From Phormidesmis priestleyi (GTDB taxonomy: Bacteria > Cyanobacteriota > Cyanobacteriia > Phormidesmidales > Phormidesmidaceae): 8,519 nt of DNA. Below, one piece after another: positions 1 to 6,293 of the stretch (position 1 is the first letter of the stretch; each line of letters begins with the position of its first letter). The notes under the pieces are model-generated. The model searched no databases, was not told the DNA's origin, and worked only from the letters and a program-made list of their open reading frames with translations. Location of the stretch: assembly GCA_003242115.1 (NCBI GenBank), contig QBMP01000102.1, positions 1 to 8,519 of the forward strand, in the 5' to 3' direction. The translations under genes and the position numbers were made by a program.

Positions 1-1
1 T

Positions 2-841
2 ACTAGCCCCCTCACTCTTCCCTCTACCCCCGGCACCGCCGAATTCATCCAAGAAACCACCGCCCTCACCCGCCGCCTTTTCATCCAGCTTCAGCGCCGC
101 CCTACGACCCTCGTTGCGGGTATCATTCAGCCCTTAATGTGGCTACTCCTCTTCGGCGCGCTCTTTCAAAACGTGCCTAGCGGCCTCTTTGGCGAAAGCC
201 AAAACTACGGCCAATTCCTCGGTGCAGGCATTATCGTTTTTACCGCCTTCGCTGGAGCCCTGAACGCCGGACTGCCAGTAATGTTTGATCGTGAGTTTGG
301 CTTCCTCAACCGTCTATTAGTCGCGCCATTGGCCTCACGCTTCTCGATTGTGATTGCCTCGGCGCTATTTATTGGCACCATGAGCTTGATTCAAACCACT
401 GCGATTATTGCTTTGAGTGCCGTGCTAGGGGCCGGACTGCCCGGATTGAGCGGGCTGCTGCTGGTAACGCTAATTGTGCTGACGCTGGTATTCGGCGTGA
501 CGGCGCTGAGTTTGGGCTTAGCCTTTGCGCTGCCCGGTCACATTGAGCTGCTAGCCGTTATTTTTATCACCAACTTGCCGCTGCTGTTTGCCAGCACAGC
601 CCTGGTGCCGCTTTCCTTCATGCCGCCCTGGCTGCAAGTGGTCGCTAGCCTCAATCCATTGAGCTACGCGATTGAGCCGATTCGCTACATTTACCTGCAT
701 CCTGATTGGGGCTTTGGCAGTATCGTGATGCAAGCGCCTTTTGCCGACATCAGCTTGGGGTTAGCGATCGCTATTTTAGTTGCCTTTAGCAGCTTGGCAC
801 TGGTCGTCATCCGCCCTTTGATCAGCCGTCGGATTGCTTGA
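2..841 (+). CDS. ABC-2 type transporter permease, 5' truncated by window edge
   Basis: This is the membrane-spanning half of an ABC exporter of the ABC-2/DrrB type. Such permeases pair with a separate ATPase, usually encoded next door, and move drugs, lipids or polysaccharides out across the inner membrane; the substrate cannot be told here. The frame is open from base 2, giving 279 codons. The first in-frame ATG (137) lies inside the first membrane helix, so the true start is upstream of the window. Upstream of that ATG the reading LTRRLFIQLQRRPTTL is the usual cytoplasmic lead-in of the family. Then come helix 1 (QPLMWLLLFGALF), the cytoplasmic segment MFDREFGFLNRLLVAPL typical of ABC-2 permeases, several hydrophobic helices, the late motif SLNPLSYAIEPIRY, and a last helix ending RPLISRRIA. 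One HIP1 site lies at 764-771. No clear terminator follows. Family call firm; substrate unknown. Confidence 0.9.
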   Translation, partial: TSPLTLPSTPGTAEFIQETTALTRRLFIQLQRRPTTLVAGIIQPLMWLLLFGALFQNVPSGLFGESQNYGQFLGAGIIVFTAFAGALNAGLPVMFDREFGFLNRLLVAPLASRFSIVIASALFIGTMSLIQTTAIIALSAVLGAGLPGLSGLLLVTLIVLTLVFGVTALSLGLAFALPGHIELLAVIFITNLPLLFASTALVPLSFMPPWLQVVASLNPLSYAIEPIRYIYLHPDWGFGSIVMQAPFADISLGLAIAILVAFSSLALVVIRPLISRRIA

Positions 842-959
842 AGTTGGACTGATGGATTTAGGGTACTTTAGGGCCGACTGAAAGATCGGCATAGAACGCT
901 AAGCTGATGGCGCTGAGGTGAGTAAGCTAAAAAAAGACGCGATTATTTTGGCTTTGAAC

Positions 960-967
960 CGTCAATT
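960..967. repeat. Left target-site duplication of the MITE
   Basis: CGTCAATT here is repeated exactly at 1176-1183, directly abutting both ends of the 208-bp element. Because the last two bases of the right terminal repeat are AC and the left copy is also preceded by AC, the direct repeat can be read as 10 bp (958-967 and 1174-1183), but the 8-bp reading leaves symmetric ends beginning GTAA. Confidence 0.8.
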
Positions 968-1175
968 GTAACTACTCAGGCTCTACATTTAGCTTTCAAC
1001 AATGCTGAAAACGCTATAGGTAGCGATCAGGATTTTCCTTTTTTCGATTGAAAATCCGCCGATTCTCAATAAGGGCAGATTTATTTGGGTTATTGAGAAT
1101 CTATTTTTTGGCATATTCGCTGAAACGCTTTCAGAACGGACTTCAACAGTTTTTTGTCATAGCCTGAGTAGTTAC
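968..1175. mobile_element. 208-bp miniature inverted-repeat element (MITE), IS66-like ends
   Basis: The element is bounded by perfect 15-bp terminal inverted repeats: GTAACTACTCAGGCT at 968-982 and its reverse complement at 1161-1175. It is flanked by an 8-bp direct repeat, CGTCAATT, at 960-967 and 1176-1183, which reads as a target-site duplication. Ends starting GTAA with 8-bp duplications are characteristic of the IS66 family. Sequence just inside the repeats is also partly similar between the two ends (CTGAAAACGCT near 1005 against CTGAAAGCGTT read in reverse near 1134). It is too short for a transposase and no coding frame is visible, so it is most likely a non-autonomous derivative moved in trans. 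Inside are two nested hairpins (1030-1057 and 1061-1101). The boundaries are seen directly; assignment to IS66 is inferred from the ends only. Confidence 0.85.
1061..1101. repeat. Central hairpin inside the MITE
   Basis: GATTCTCAATAA (1061-1072) pairs perfectly with TTATTGAGAATC (1090-1101) around a 17-nt loop. A second, shorter perfect stem, GGATTTTC/GAAAATCC, lies beside it at 1030-1037/1050-1057. Both are AT-rich. A T-rich stretch (1104-1109) follows the larger stem on the + strand, so it could weakly terminate transcription coming from the permease, but this is a guess. Internal palindromes are common in miniature elements. Confidence 0.6.
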
Positions 1176-1183
1176 CGTCAATT
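1176..1183. repeat. Right target-site duplication of the MITE
   Basis: CGTCAATT, identical to 960-967 across the inserted element. The two copies have no mismatch, which suggests a fairly recent insertion. Confidence 0.8.
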
Positions 1184-1186
1184 ATT

Positions 1187-1219
1187 ATCAACTAGCCATC
1201 AGTGATCATCAGTTGATCA
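1187..1219. repeat. ATCA/TGATCA-rich repeat cluster upstream of the secreted-protein gene
   Basis: Two TGATCA palindromes (1203-1208 and 1214-1219) lie 11 bp apart, about one helical turn. ATCAACT (1187-1193) and AGTTGAT (1211-1217) form a 7-bp inverted repeat, and ATCAGTGATC/ATCAGTTGATC form an imperfect tandem pair (1198-1218). The cluster sits some 45 bp upstream of a likely -35 box. It could be an operator, but nothing shows a regulator. A short GC hairpin, GGCG-CTA-CGCC, follows at 1247-1257. Confidence 0.35.
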
Positions 1220-1262
1220 TTATCAGGAGACTATCAATGGTCAGGGGGCGCTACGCCGCCAA

Positions 1263-1292
1263 TGGACAGATTTTGTATGATGGGTATATATT
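1263..1292 (+). promoter_or_regulatory. Predicted sigma70-type promoter for the secreted-protein gene
   Basis: A -35-like TGGACA (1263-1268; consensus TTGACA) is followed after 18 bases by a -10-like TATATT (1287-1292). A start of transcription near 1299 would leave a leader of under 20 nt before the GTG codon. TATATA at 1285-1290 with a 16-base spacer is an equally good reading of the -10. The match to consensus is good, but no experiment is implied. Confidence 0.5.
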
Positions 1293-1301
1293 AAGCCGTT
1301 T

Positions 1302-1307
1302 GGAGGG
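1302..1307 (+). promoter_or_regulatory. Strong ribosome binding site deciding a GTG start
   Basis: GGAGGG lies 8 nt before GTG at 1316. It supports GTG as the real start, since there is no in-frame ATG that would keep the signal peptide (the first internal Met is residue 54). Confidence 0.75.
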
Positions 1308-1315
1308 TAAATAAA

Positions 1316-1669
1316 GTGAGCCAGAAAGTGAATAAGTGGGCGATTGGATTATTGAGTGCTGGATTGCTAGTAGGGGGCACATCATCGCCTGCGTTAGCGC
1401 AAGATTCTGGCCGAGCGAATACGGCTGAAGATTTTAGGTCTGCTGAACAATCTAACGGACTTTTTGGCACGAATATGAATATTTGGGATCTGGTTCGCCA
1501 AGCCGGAACGCTCAATGGCGCGGGTGTGGTGGATGACGGCTTTCGCCGTAGCCAAAGCCGTCAAATCAACCGTCAGGCTGAGTCACTACGAGAGCGTCAG
1601 CAGGCGATCTTGGATCAGCGGGCGTCTGAAGAGGCGGGTACTAGCACTACGCCGACAGTGGCACAGTAA
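1316..1669 (+). CDS. Small predicted secreted protein, function unknown
   Basis: This is a 117-residue protein starting at GTG. Residues 1-28 form a typical Sec signal peptide: KVNK near the N-terminus, a hydrophobic core (WAIGLLSAGLLVGG), and an ALA-Q cleavage motif, so the mature product (about 89 residues) should be periplasmic or exported. The mature part has a polar, acidic start, a short hydrophobic patch (NMNIWDLVRQAG, about 53-64), then a charged Arg/Gln/Glu-rich stretch (about 76-107) likely to be helical, and a Ser/Thr tail. There are no cysteines and no catalytic motif that I recognise. It resembles small signal-peptide-bearing hypothetical proteins common in cyanobacteria, but I cannot name a family. 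It has its own promoter and terminator, so it is probably transcribed alone. The protein is likely real; its role is unknown. Confidence 0.8.
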   Translation: MSQKVNKWAIGLLSAGLLVGGTSSPALAQDSGRANTAEDFRSAEQSNGLFGTNMNIWDLVRQAGTLNGAGVVDDGFRRSQSRQINRQAESLRERQQAILDQRASEEAGTSTTPTVAQ

Positions 1670-1739
1670 AGGCAGCAGAGCCATTAGAAATAGAAAGACT
1701 TTTGGCAAGGCAACAGACCCCGACTTTAATAGCACTGCA

Positions 1740-1780
1740 AAAAGGCACCTAGCGATCTGAATACGCGGGTGCTTTTTATT
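1740..1780 (+). terminator. Rho-independent-type terminator after the secreted-protein gene
   Basis: AAAAGGCACC (1740-1749) pairs with GGTGCTTTTT (1768-1777) as a 10-bp stem with one G-U pair; the loop is 18 nt and the T-run is part of the stem and runs on into ATT. The loop is longer than usual, which lowers certainty. It lies 70 nt past the stop codon and 93 nt before valS, so it would separate the two genes. Confidence 0.55.
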
Positions 1781-1872
1781 GGCGGTGGCGTACGAAGGCT
1801 CTAATCACTGCTACCATTTAACCTGTTCAGCCTTGTTCTGAGCGCTAACAACTTTCTCGAATCATACCTGTC

Positions 1873-4800
1873 ATGACTGCCACGACGACTGCCGCCACGA
1901 CGACGCTAGCTAGCCAGTACGATCCCACCGTGACTGAAACGAAATGGCAGCAGTACTGGGAGCAAAAAGAAGTCTTTAAAGCTGATCCGAGCCGGGGTGG
2001 GGAACCTTTTTGCGTGATGATTCCGCCACCGAACGTGACCGGCAGCCTGCATATGGGTCATGCCCTAGAAGAAGCGCTGATAGATACGATGGTGCGCTAT
2101 CAGCGAATGAAGGGGCGCAATACGCTGTGGCTACCGGGGACGGACCATGCCAGCATTGCGGTGCAGACGATTTTAGAGCAGCAGTTCGCAGCAGAAGGTA
2201 AGACCCGTGAAGAGGTGGGGCGCGAACAGTTTTTGCAGCGGGCCTGGGCGTGGAAGGCAGAGTCGGGCGGCACGATTGTGAATCAACTTAAAAAGTTGGG
2301 AGTGTCGGTAGATTGGAGCCGTGAGCGCTTCACGATGGACGAAGGGCTTTCTGTAGCGGTGCTGACGGCGTTTAATCGGCTATATGACGAGGGGCTGATT
2401 TACCGGGGAAGCTACATGGTGAACTGGTGCCCTGCGAGTCAGTCGGCGGTGTCTGATTTGGAGGTGGAGAATAAGGAAGTGGATGGCCATCTGTGGCATT
2501 TTCGCTACCCGCTGGTGAATGGAGACGGTGAGCTAGAAGTGGCGACGACTCGGCCTGAGACAATGCTGGGCGATACGGCAGTGGCGGTGAACCCGAATGA
2601 TGAGCGCTACCGGCATTTGATTGGGCAAATGCTGCGATTGCCGCTGGTTGGGCGCGAGATTCCGATTATTGGCGATGAATTTGTCGATATGGAGTTTGGC
2701 ACGGGCTGCGTGAAGGTGACGCCTGCGCATGATCCGAATGATTTTGAAATGGGTAAGCGGCACGATTTGCCGGTGATTAATATCTTGAATAAGGACGGGA
2801 CGCTGAATGAAAATGCGGGTTCAGAATTTGATGGGATGGATCGCTTTAGAGCGAGAGGACGGGTCATTGAGCGGCTGCGTGAGGAGGGCCGTCTGGGTGA
2901 CATTGAGGACTATAGGCATTCGGTGCCTTATAGCGATCGCGGCAAAGTCCCCATCGAACCGCTGATTTCAACCCAGTGGTTTGTCAAAATTCGCCCGATG
3001 GCCGACAAAGCCCTAGCCGCACTGGATGCGCAGCAGGAGCCGCAGTTTGTGCCCGATCGCTGGACAAAGGTATACCGTGACTGGCTAGTGAACCTCAAAG
3101 ACTGGTGCATCTCTAGGCAGCTCTGGTGGGGCCACCAAATTCCGGCTTGGTACATCGTCAGCGAAACCGACGGCGAAATTCGCGACAACACGCCTTTTGT
3201 CGTGGCGATGAGCGAAACCGAAGCGCTGAACAAAGCCGCCACTCAACTGGGCCGCGAAGTTGAGCTGCGCCAAGACCCGGACGTGCTAGATACTTGGTTT
3301 TCTTCGGGGCTATGGCCGATGTCTACTTTGGGCTGGCCCAATACCGAAGCGCCAGACTATCAGTTTTATTACCCCACGCAAACCCTGGTCACGGGCTTTG
3401 ACATTATCTTTTTCTGGGTAGCGCGAATGACGCTGATGGCAGGTCATTTCACGGGCCATATGCCGTTTGACACGGTGTATATTCACGGTCTGGTGCGCGA
3501 CGAAAACAACCAAAAAATGTCGAAGTCTAAAGGCAATGGCATTGATCCGCTAATTTTGATTGATAAGTACGGCACCGATGCGCTGCGCTATACCCTGGTG
3601 CGCGAAGTCGCTGGGGCTGGGCAAGATATTCGCCTCGACTATGACCGCGATACGGACGAATCACCGGCAGTAGAGGCGTCGCGCAACTTTACGAATAAGC
3701 TGTGGAACGCTTCTCGCTTTGTGATGATGAATTTGGAAGGGCTCACGCCTGCCGACTTAGGCGCGCCCGGTACGGACGGAATGCCGCTGGCACTCGCCGA
3801 TCAGTGGATTCTCTCTCGCTATTATCAAACTATTCAGCGAGTGCGCGAACAGCTCGATGCCTATGGCATGGGCGAAGCGCTCAAAGACCTGTACGAATTT
3901 ACGCGCGGCGACTTTTGCGATTGGTATATTGAGCTGGTGAAGCCCCGGCTGTATGGCGACGGCGACAGCAAGCGCAGTGCGCAGCAGACGTTGGCTTACG
4001 TGCTGGAAGGCATTTTGAAGCTGTTGCATCCATTTATGCCGCACATTACCGAAGAGCTATGGCATACGCTCACAGGCGTTGGTGAGGAAGACTGCTTAGC
4101 ATTACAGCGCTACCCAGAAGCTAACGCTGAGCAAATAAACGTTGAGCTAGAGCAACAGTTTCAGCTTTTGTTTGAAACCATTCGCACGATTCGCAATCTG
4201 CGGGCGGAGTCTGGCATTAAGCCTTCTGCCAAAATTGAGACTATTCTCAAAACAGACAGTGAGCTAGAGCTACAGGTGCTGAGTGCAACGCAGCCCTACA
4301 TTCAGCAGCTAGCGCGAATAGAAACGCTGACGCTGATCAGCACTGATTTTTCACAGACGTTATCTGGAACTGTGAAAACCTTCAGGGCGGCAGCGCCGGT
4401 AGCGGCAGCGGTAGAAACTGTTTCGGATAGTTTAGATAGTCAGGTGTCTGCTACAACAGCAACAGGCGCTTTAACAGATTCTCTAACGGATTTACAGATG
4501 AACGAACCTATAGCTGAACAGCGCTCTGAACAGCGTTCTGAACAGCGTTCTGAACAGCGCTCTGAGCAACTTCCTAGTGATCTCTCTACCAGAGTGCGCT
4601 CATCTACAGATGACAACATTTTGCAACAGATGATAGCAACGATTTCCGCATTTTTGGAGCATCCCACTCGTTATTTCGACAACTTTTTTGCCGATTACAA
4701 AAAGCCTGTACTTTCATTTTCGGTGCTGTTGGGCATCGGCGTGACCTACAAGGTGCTGGACTCCATGCTCGATGCCATTGACGAACTGCCACTGCTAGCG

Positions 4801-5271
4801 GGATTGTTTCAGCTTGTGGGCCTCTTTTACACGATTAGATTTGGGATAAAAAAGGTGTCCACCGCTGAGAAACGGGCTCAAGTAGTGGCGGATCTGCAAC
4901 AGCTTTGGGCTGAAGTATCCGGATCGGGAGAAGCGGCTAGACCTAGATCAGCGGAAGTCGAAGCGGTTGATAAAAAGGCTTTGCCAGCTTATGATCCTGC
5001 CGCTGATCAGCGCAAAATGTTTGCAGGTGTGACCGGGACGGTGCAGGTACTGATTCCACTGACGGGCGTAGTGGATGTCGAGGCACTAAAGGCTAAGCTC
5101 GAAAAAGATTTGGCTAAGGCCGAGGGTGAAATTAAGTCATTGAGCGGGCGATTGAGCAATCAAGGGTTTGTGAATCAGGCTCCGGCGGAGGTGGTGCAGG
5201 GCGCGCAGACGGCGCTGGCCGAAGCTGAAAAACAGGCCAAGTTAGTGAGTGAGCGATTGGCGATGCTATAG
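1873..5271 (+). CDS. valS: Valyl-tRNA synthetase with inserted CAAD membrane-anchor domain
   Basis: This is a class I synthetase that charges tRNA-Val with valine using ATP and hydrolyses mischarged Thr-tRNA. It has 1132 residues against about 880-1000 for most bacterial ValRS. A Thr/Ala-rich head (1-13) precedes the core. Visible motifs are the HIGH version HMGH (60-63), the CP1 editing domain with TTRPET (225-230), WWGHQIP (418-424), [10 protein letters not shown] (470-479), KMSKS (548-552), and the anticodon-binding domain from DQW (643) through [12 protein letters not shown] (719-730). From about 835 to 1047 there is an insertion: a low-complexity linker with EQRS repeats (882-897), then a CAAD domain with two hydrophobic helices (about 945-963 and 973-990) and a basic, amphipathic stretch. 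The normal C-terminus resumes at [13 protein letters not shown] (1051 on) and ends in the coiled-coil arm. CAAD domains are known to anchor some cyanobacterial synthetases to thylakoid membranes. No clear ribosome binding site precedes the ATG. A terminator overlaps the stop. Confidence 0.97.
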   Translation: MTATTTAATTTLASQYDPTVTETKWQQYWEQKEVFKADPSRGGEPFCVMIPPPNVTGSLHMGHALEEALIDTMVRYQRMKGRNTLWLPGTDHASIAVQTILEQQFAAEGKTREEVGREQFLQRAWAWKAESGGTIVNQLKKLGVSVDWSRERFTMDEGLSVAVLTAFNRLYDEGLIYRGSYMVNWCPASQSAVSDLEVENKEVDGHLWHFRYPLVNGDGELEVATTRPETMLGDTAVAVNPNDERYRHLIGQMLRLPLVGREIPIIGDEFVDMEFGTGCVKVTPAHDPNDFEMGKRHDLPVINILNKDGTLNENAGSEFDGMDRFRARGRVIERLREEGRLGDIEDYRHSVPYSDRGKVPIEPLISTQWFVKIRPMADKALAALDAQQEPQFVPDRWTKVYRDWLVNLKDWCISRQLWWGHQIPAWYIVSETDGEIRDNTPFVVAMSETEALNKAATQLGREVELRQDPDVLDTWFSSGLWPMSTLGWPNTEAPDYQFYYPTQTLVTGFDIIFFWVARMTLMAGHFTGHMPFDTVYIHGLVRDENNQKMSKSKGNGIDPLILIDKYGTDALRYTLVREVAGAGQDIRLDYDRDTDESPAVEASRNFTNKLWNASRFVMMNLEGLTPADLGAPGTDGMPLALADQWILSRYYQTIQRVREQLDAYGMGEALKDLYEFTRGDFCDWYIELVKPRLYGDGDSKRSAQQTLAYVLEGILKLLHPFMPHITEELWHTLTGVGEEDCLALQRYPEANAEQINVELEQQFQLLFETIRTIRNLRAESGIKPSAKIETILKTDSELELQVLSATQPYIQQLARIETLTLISTDFSQTLSGTVKTFRAAAPVAAAVETVSDSLDSQVSATTATGALTDSLTDLQMNEPIAEQRSEQRSEQRSEQRSEQLPSDLSTRVRSSTDDNILQQMIATISAFLEHPTRYFDNFFADYKKPVLSFSVLLGIGVTYKVLDSMLDAIDELPLLAGLFQLVGLFYTIRFGIKKVSTAEKRAQVVADLQQLWAEVSGSGEAARPRSAEVEAVDKKALPAYDPAADQRKMFAGVTGTVQVLIPLTGVVDVEALKAKLEKDLAKAEGEIKSLSGRLSNQGFVNQAPAEVVQGAQTALAEAEKQAKLVSERLAML
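4516..4569 (+). repeat. 12-bp in-frame tandem repeat (EQRS x4) inside valS
   Basis: Four adjacent 12-bp units, GAACAGCGYTCT (4516-4563), differ only at one C/T position, the third base of an Arg codon; a partial fifth unit (GAGCAA) follows. They encode EQRS four times plus EQ, in the linker between the synthetase body and the CAAD helices. The unit length is a multiple of three, so slippage would change linker length without breaking the frame. Confidence 0.9.
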
Positions 5272-5287
5272 GGTTCTATAGCGTTTT
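5265..5287 (+). terminator. Short terminator hairpin overlapping the valS stop codon
   Basis: GCTATAG (5265-5271) and CTATAGC (5276-5282) form a perfect 7-bp stem with a GGTT loop, followed by GTTTT (5283-5287). The left arm contains the last codons and the TAG stop of valS. The stem is modest in GC and the T-run short, so efficiency is uncertain. It fits the need to stop transcription before the convergent gene whose stop is only 27 nt away. Confidence 0.5.
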
Positions 5288-5298
5288 AGAGATGCTGT

Positions 5299-5505
5299 TT
5301 ACTTGCGGAAGGGGCCAATCCAAATAGCTGCGCCAGTGACGAGCGGAATAAGCGCAAAAATGCCGCCAAAAATCAGGGAGTGATCTTTGGCAAACGGTAC
5401 GGTTAGCAGGGTGCCCATGACTAAACCACAGTAGAGCAAAGCAGCAAAAGGGACGGCGCAAATGAGGATGATCATTAGCTGCTCGTCGGATTCGATAGGG
5501 GTCAT
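5299..5505 (-). CDS. Small two-helix membrane protein, unknown function
   Basis: A 68-residue frame read on the minus strand from ATG at 5505. It begins with a short polar head (MTPIESDEQ), followed by a hydrophobic helix (about 10-34, MIILICAVPFAALLYCGLVM onward), a short charged loop (FAKDHS), and a second helix (about 44-63) ending in IGPFRK, a basic tail. This head-helix-loop-helix pattern is that of a small integral membrane protein rather than a chance frame, but I recognise no family. The frame is open further upstream to 5658, but those starts would run into the divergent hydrolase gene, so 5505 is preferred. There is no clear ribosome binding site. The gene lies tail to tail with valS (27 nt) and head to head with the hydrolase (28 nt), and no other gene on the opposite strand occupies this stretch. 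Confidence 0.55.
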   Translation of the reverse strand: MTPIESDEQLMIILICAVPFAALLYCGLVMGTLLTVPFAKDHSLIFGGIFALIPLVTGAAIWIGPFRK

Positions 5506-5520
5506 AGTGATTCGATGATT

Positions 5521-5525
5521 GAGGG
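5521..5525 (+). promoter_or_regulatory. Ribosome binding site of the GH104-like gene
   Basis: GAGGG lies 8 nt before ATG at 5534 and supports that start. An ATG at 5527 in another frame reaches a stop after six codons and is not taken as a gene. Confidence 0.6.
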
Positions 5526-5533
5526 TATGACCT

Positions 5534-6253
5534 ATGTTAGCGGATAAAAGAAAATCAAAAAGAGTGCCCAAGCCGGATGGCATTGGGCCGATGGTGATCA
5601 CCCTGCTGATGTTTATTGGGGTGGTGGGGACGCTGTATGTTTGGACGCTAAAGCCCAAACCCCTTACCCTTCTCAGCGCAACTGATTGGGTAGCTTCGCC
5701 TTTGCCATTGGTGATGACGGGCGGCGATCCTTACTTACGTGCGCTGATGCGCACCATTTCAGCCGCAGAATCGAATACGGCTGATCCTTACCGGTTACTG
5801 TATGGCGGCGATCGCGTCAAGGATTTGAGCGTGCACCCGGATGAGTGCGTGCGAATTGTGAATGGGCCAAATCAGGATGATTGCACCACTGCGGCAGGCC
5901 GCTATCAGTTTTTGACAACAACTTGGGAAGCCGAGGCCGCGAGGTATCATCCTGACCGGCCAACTTGGTATGAAATGTGGCAGCAGCCCAGCTTTGAACC
6001 GGAGTATCAAGATGCGGTGGTGTATGGCTGGCTAGCGGATAAGTCAGCTTGGGGTGAAGATATTGCGCAGCGGCTACAGGCGGGCGATATCAATCAGGTT
6101 TTAGAGCTGCTTTCTGGAACTTGGACTAGCTTAGGCTACGGCATTGAAGACAACAGTATGTCGGCGCTGTTGCCGCAGATTTATGACGAGATGCTGGCAG
6201 AAGAGCTAGCCGCAGAGCCGTCAGCGAAACCAGCTACAGAATCAGCAGAGTGA
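5534..6253 (+). CDS. Membrane-anchored lambda-lysozyme-like (GH104) peptidoglycan hydrolase
   Basis: A 239-residue protein: a basic N-terminus (LADKRKSKRVPK), one membrane helix (about 17-37), then a soluble domain that should lie in the periplasm. The domain follows the pattern of phage lambda endolysin R (GH104 lytic transglycosylases, which cut the MurNAc-GlcNAc bond with release of anhydro-MurNAc): a SAAESN segment with Glu79 as the probable catalytic acid, GGDRVKDLSVHPD (91-103), TTAAGRYQF (118-126), FEPEYQDA (154-161) and GTWTSLGYG (195-203). Two cysteines, 105 and 117, bracket the loop before the AAGRYQ motif and could form a disulfide in the periplasm. The tail (about 220-239) is Ala/Glu-rich. 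There are no phage genes around it, so this is more likely a host wall-remodelling enzyme than an endolysin. The next gene starts 40 nt downstream with no terminator between, suggesting cotranscription. Family assignment is from motif memory; activity is inferred. Confidence 0.85.
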   Translation: MLADKRKSKRVPKPDGIGPMVITLLMFIGVVGTLYVWTLKPKPLTLLSATDWVASPLPLVMTGGDPYLRALMRTISAAESNTADPYRLLYGGDRVKDLSVHPDECVRIVNGPNQDDCTTAAGRYQFLTTTWEAEAARYHPDRPTWYEMWQQPSFEPEYQDAVVYGWLADKSAWGEDIAQRLQAGDINQVLELLSGTWTSLGYGIEDNSMSALLPQIYDEMLAEELAAEPSAKPATESAE

Positions 6254-6293
6254 TAGAGTAGCCGTAGCAATATAGAGATTGTTATTACGCTGT

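Noticed and set aside
873..890. Hairpin GCCGA/TCGGC after the ABC-2 permease as a terminator
   Set aside because: The stem is only 5 bp with an 8-nt loop and no T-run follows.
1515..1760. Plus-strand 81-codon frame overlapping the secreted-protein gene
   Set aside because: It overlaps a gene with a signal peptide and good start signals, runs into the terminator, and shows no domain or start signal of its own.
1781..1872. Possible tRNA-sensing leader or riboswitch before valS
   Set aside because: The 92-nt leader has no T-box sequence or convincing stem-loop set, and T-box control is not expected in cyanobacteria. No clear promoter could be picked either.
4516..4569. CRISPR-like or regulatory repeat array
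   Set aside because: Units are 12 bp, contiguous, without spacers, and in frame within valS; they are a coding tandem repeat.
4440..4667. Minus-strand frame with SERC repeats
   Set aside because: It is the antisense reading of the valS tandem repeat, with no supporting start signal or family resemblance.
5527..5547. Six-codon leader frame overlapping the start of the GH104-like gene
   Set aside because: Such short frames are expected by chance, and its ATG is only 1 nt from the GAGGG motif, so that site cannot serve it.
5299..5658. Longer 119-codon version of the minus-strand frame
   Set aside because: Starts upstream of 5505 would overlap the well-supported GH104-like gene on the other strand; the extra N-terminal part lies over that gene's anchor-coding region and looks like its shadow.
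6279..6293. TTG start five codons upstream for the ABC transporter
   Set aside because: The ATG at 6294 gives the usual family N-terminus, and AGAGA directly abutting the TTG leaves no proper spacing for a ribosome binding site.
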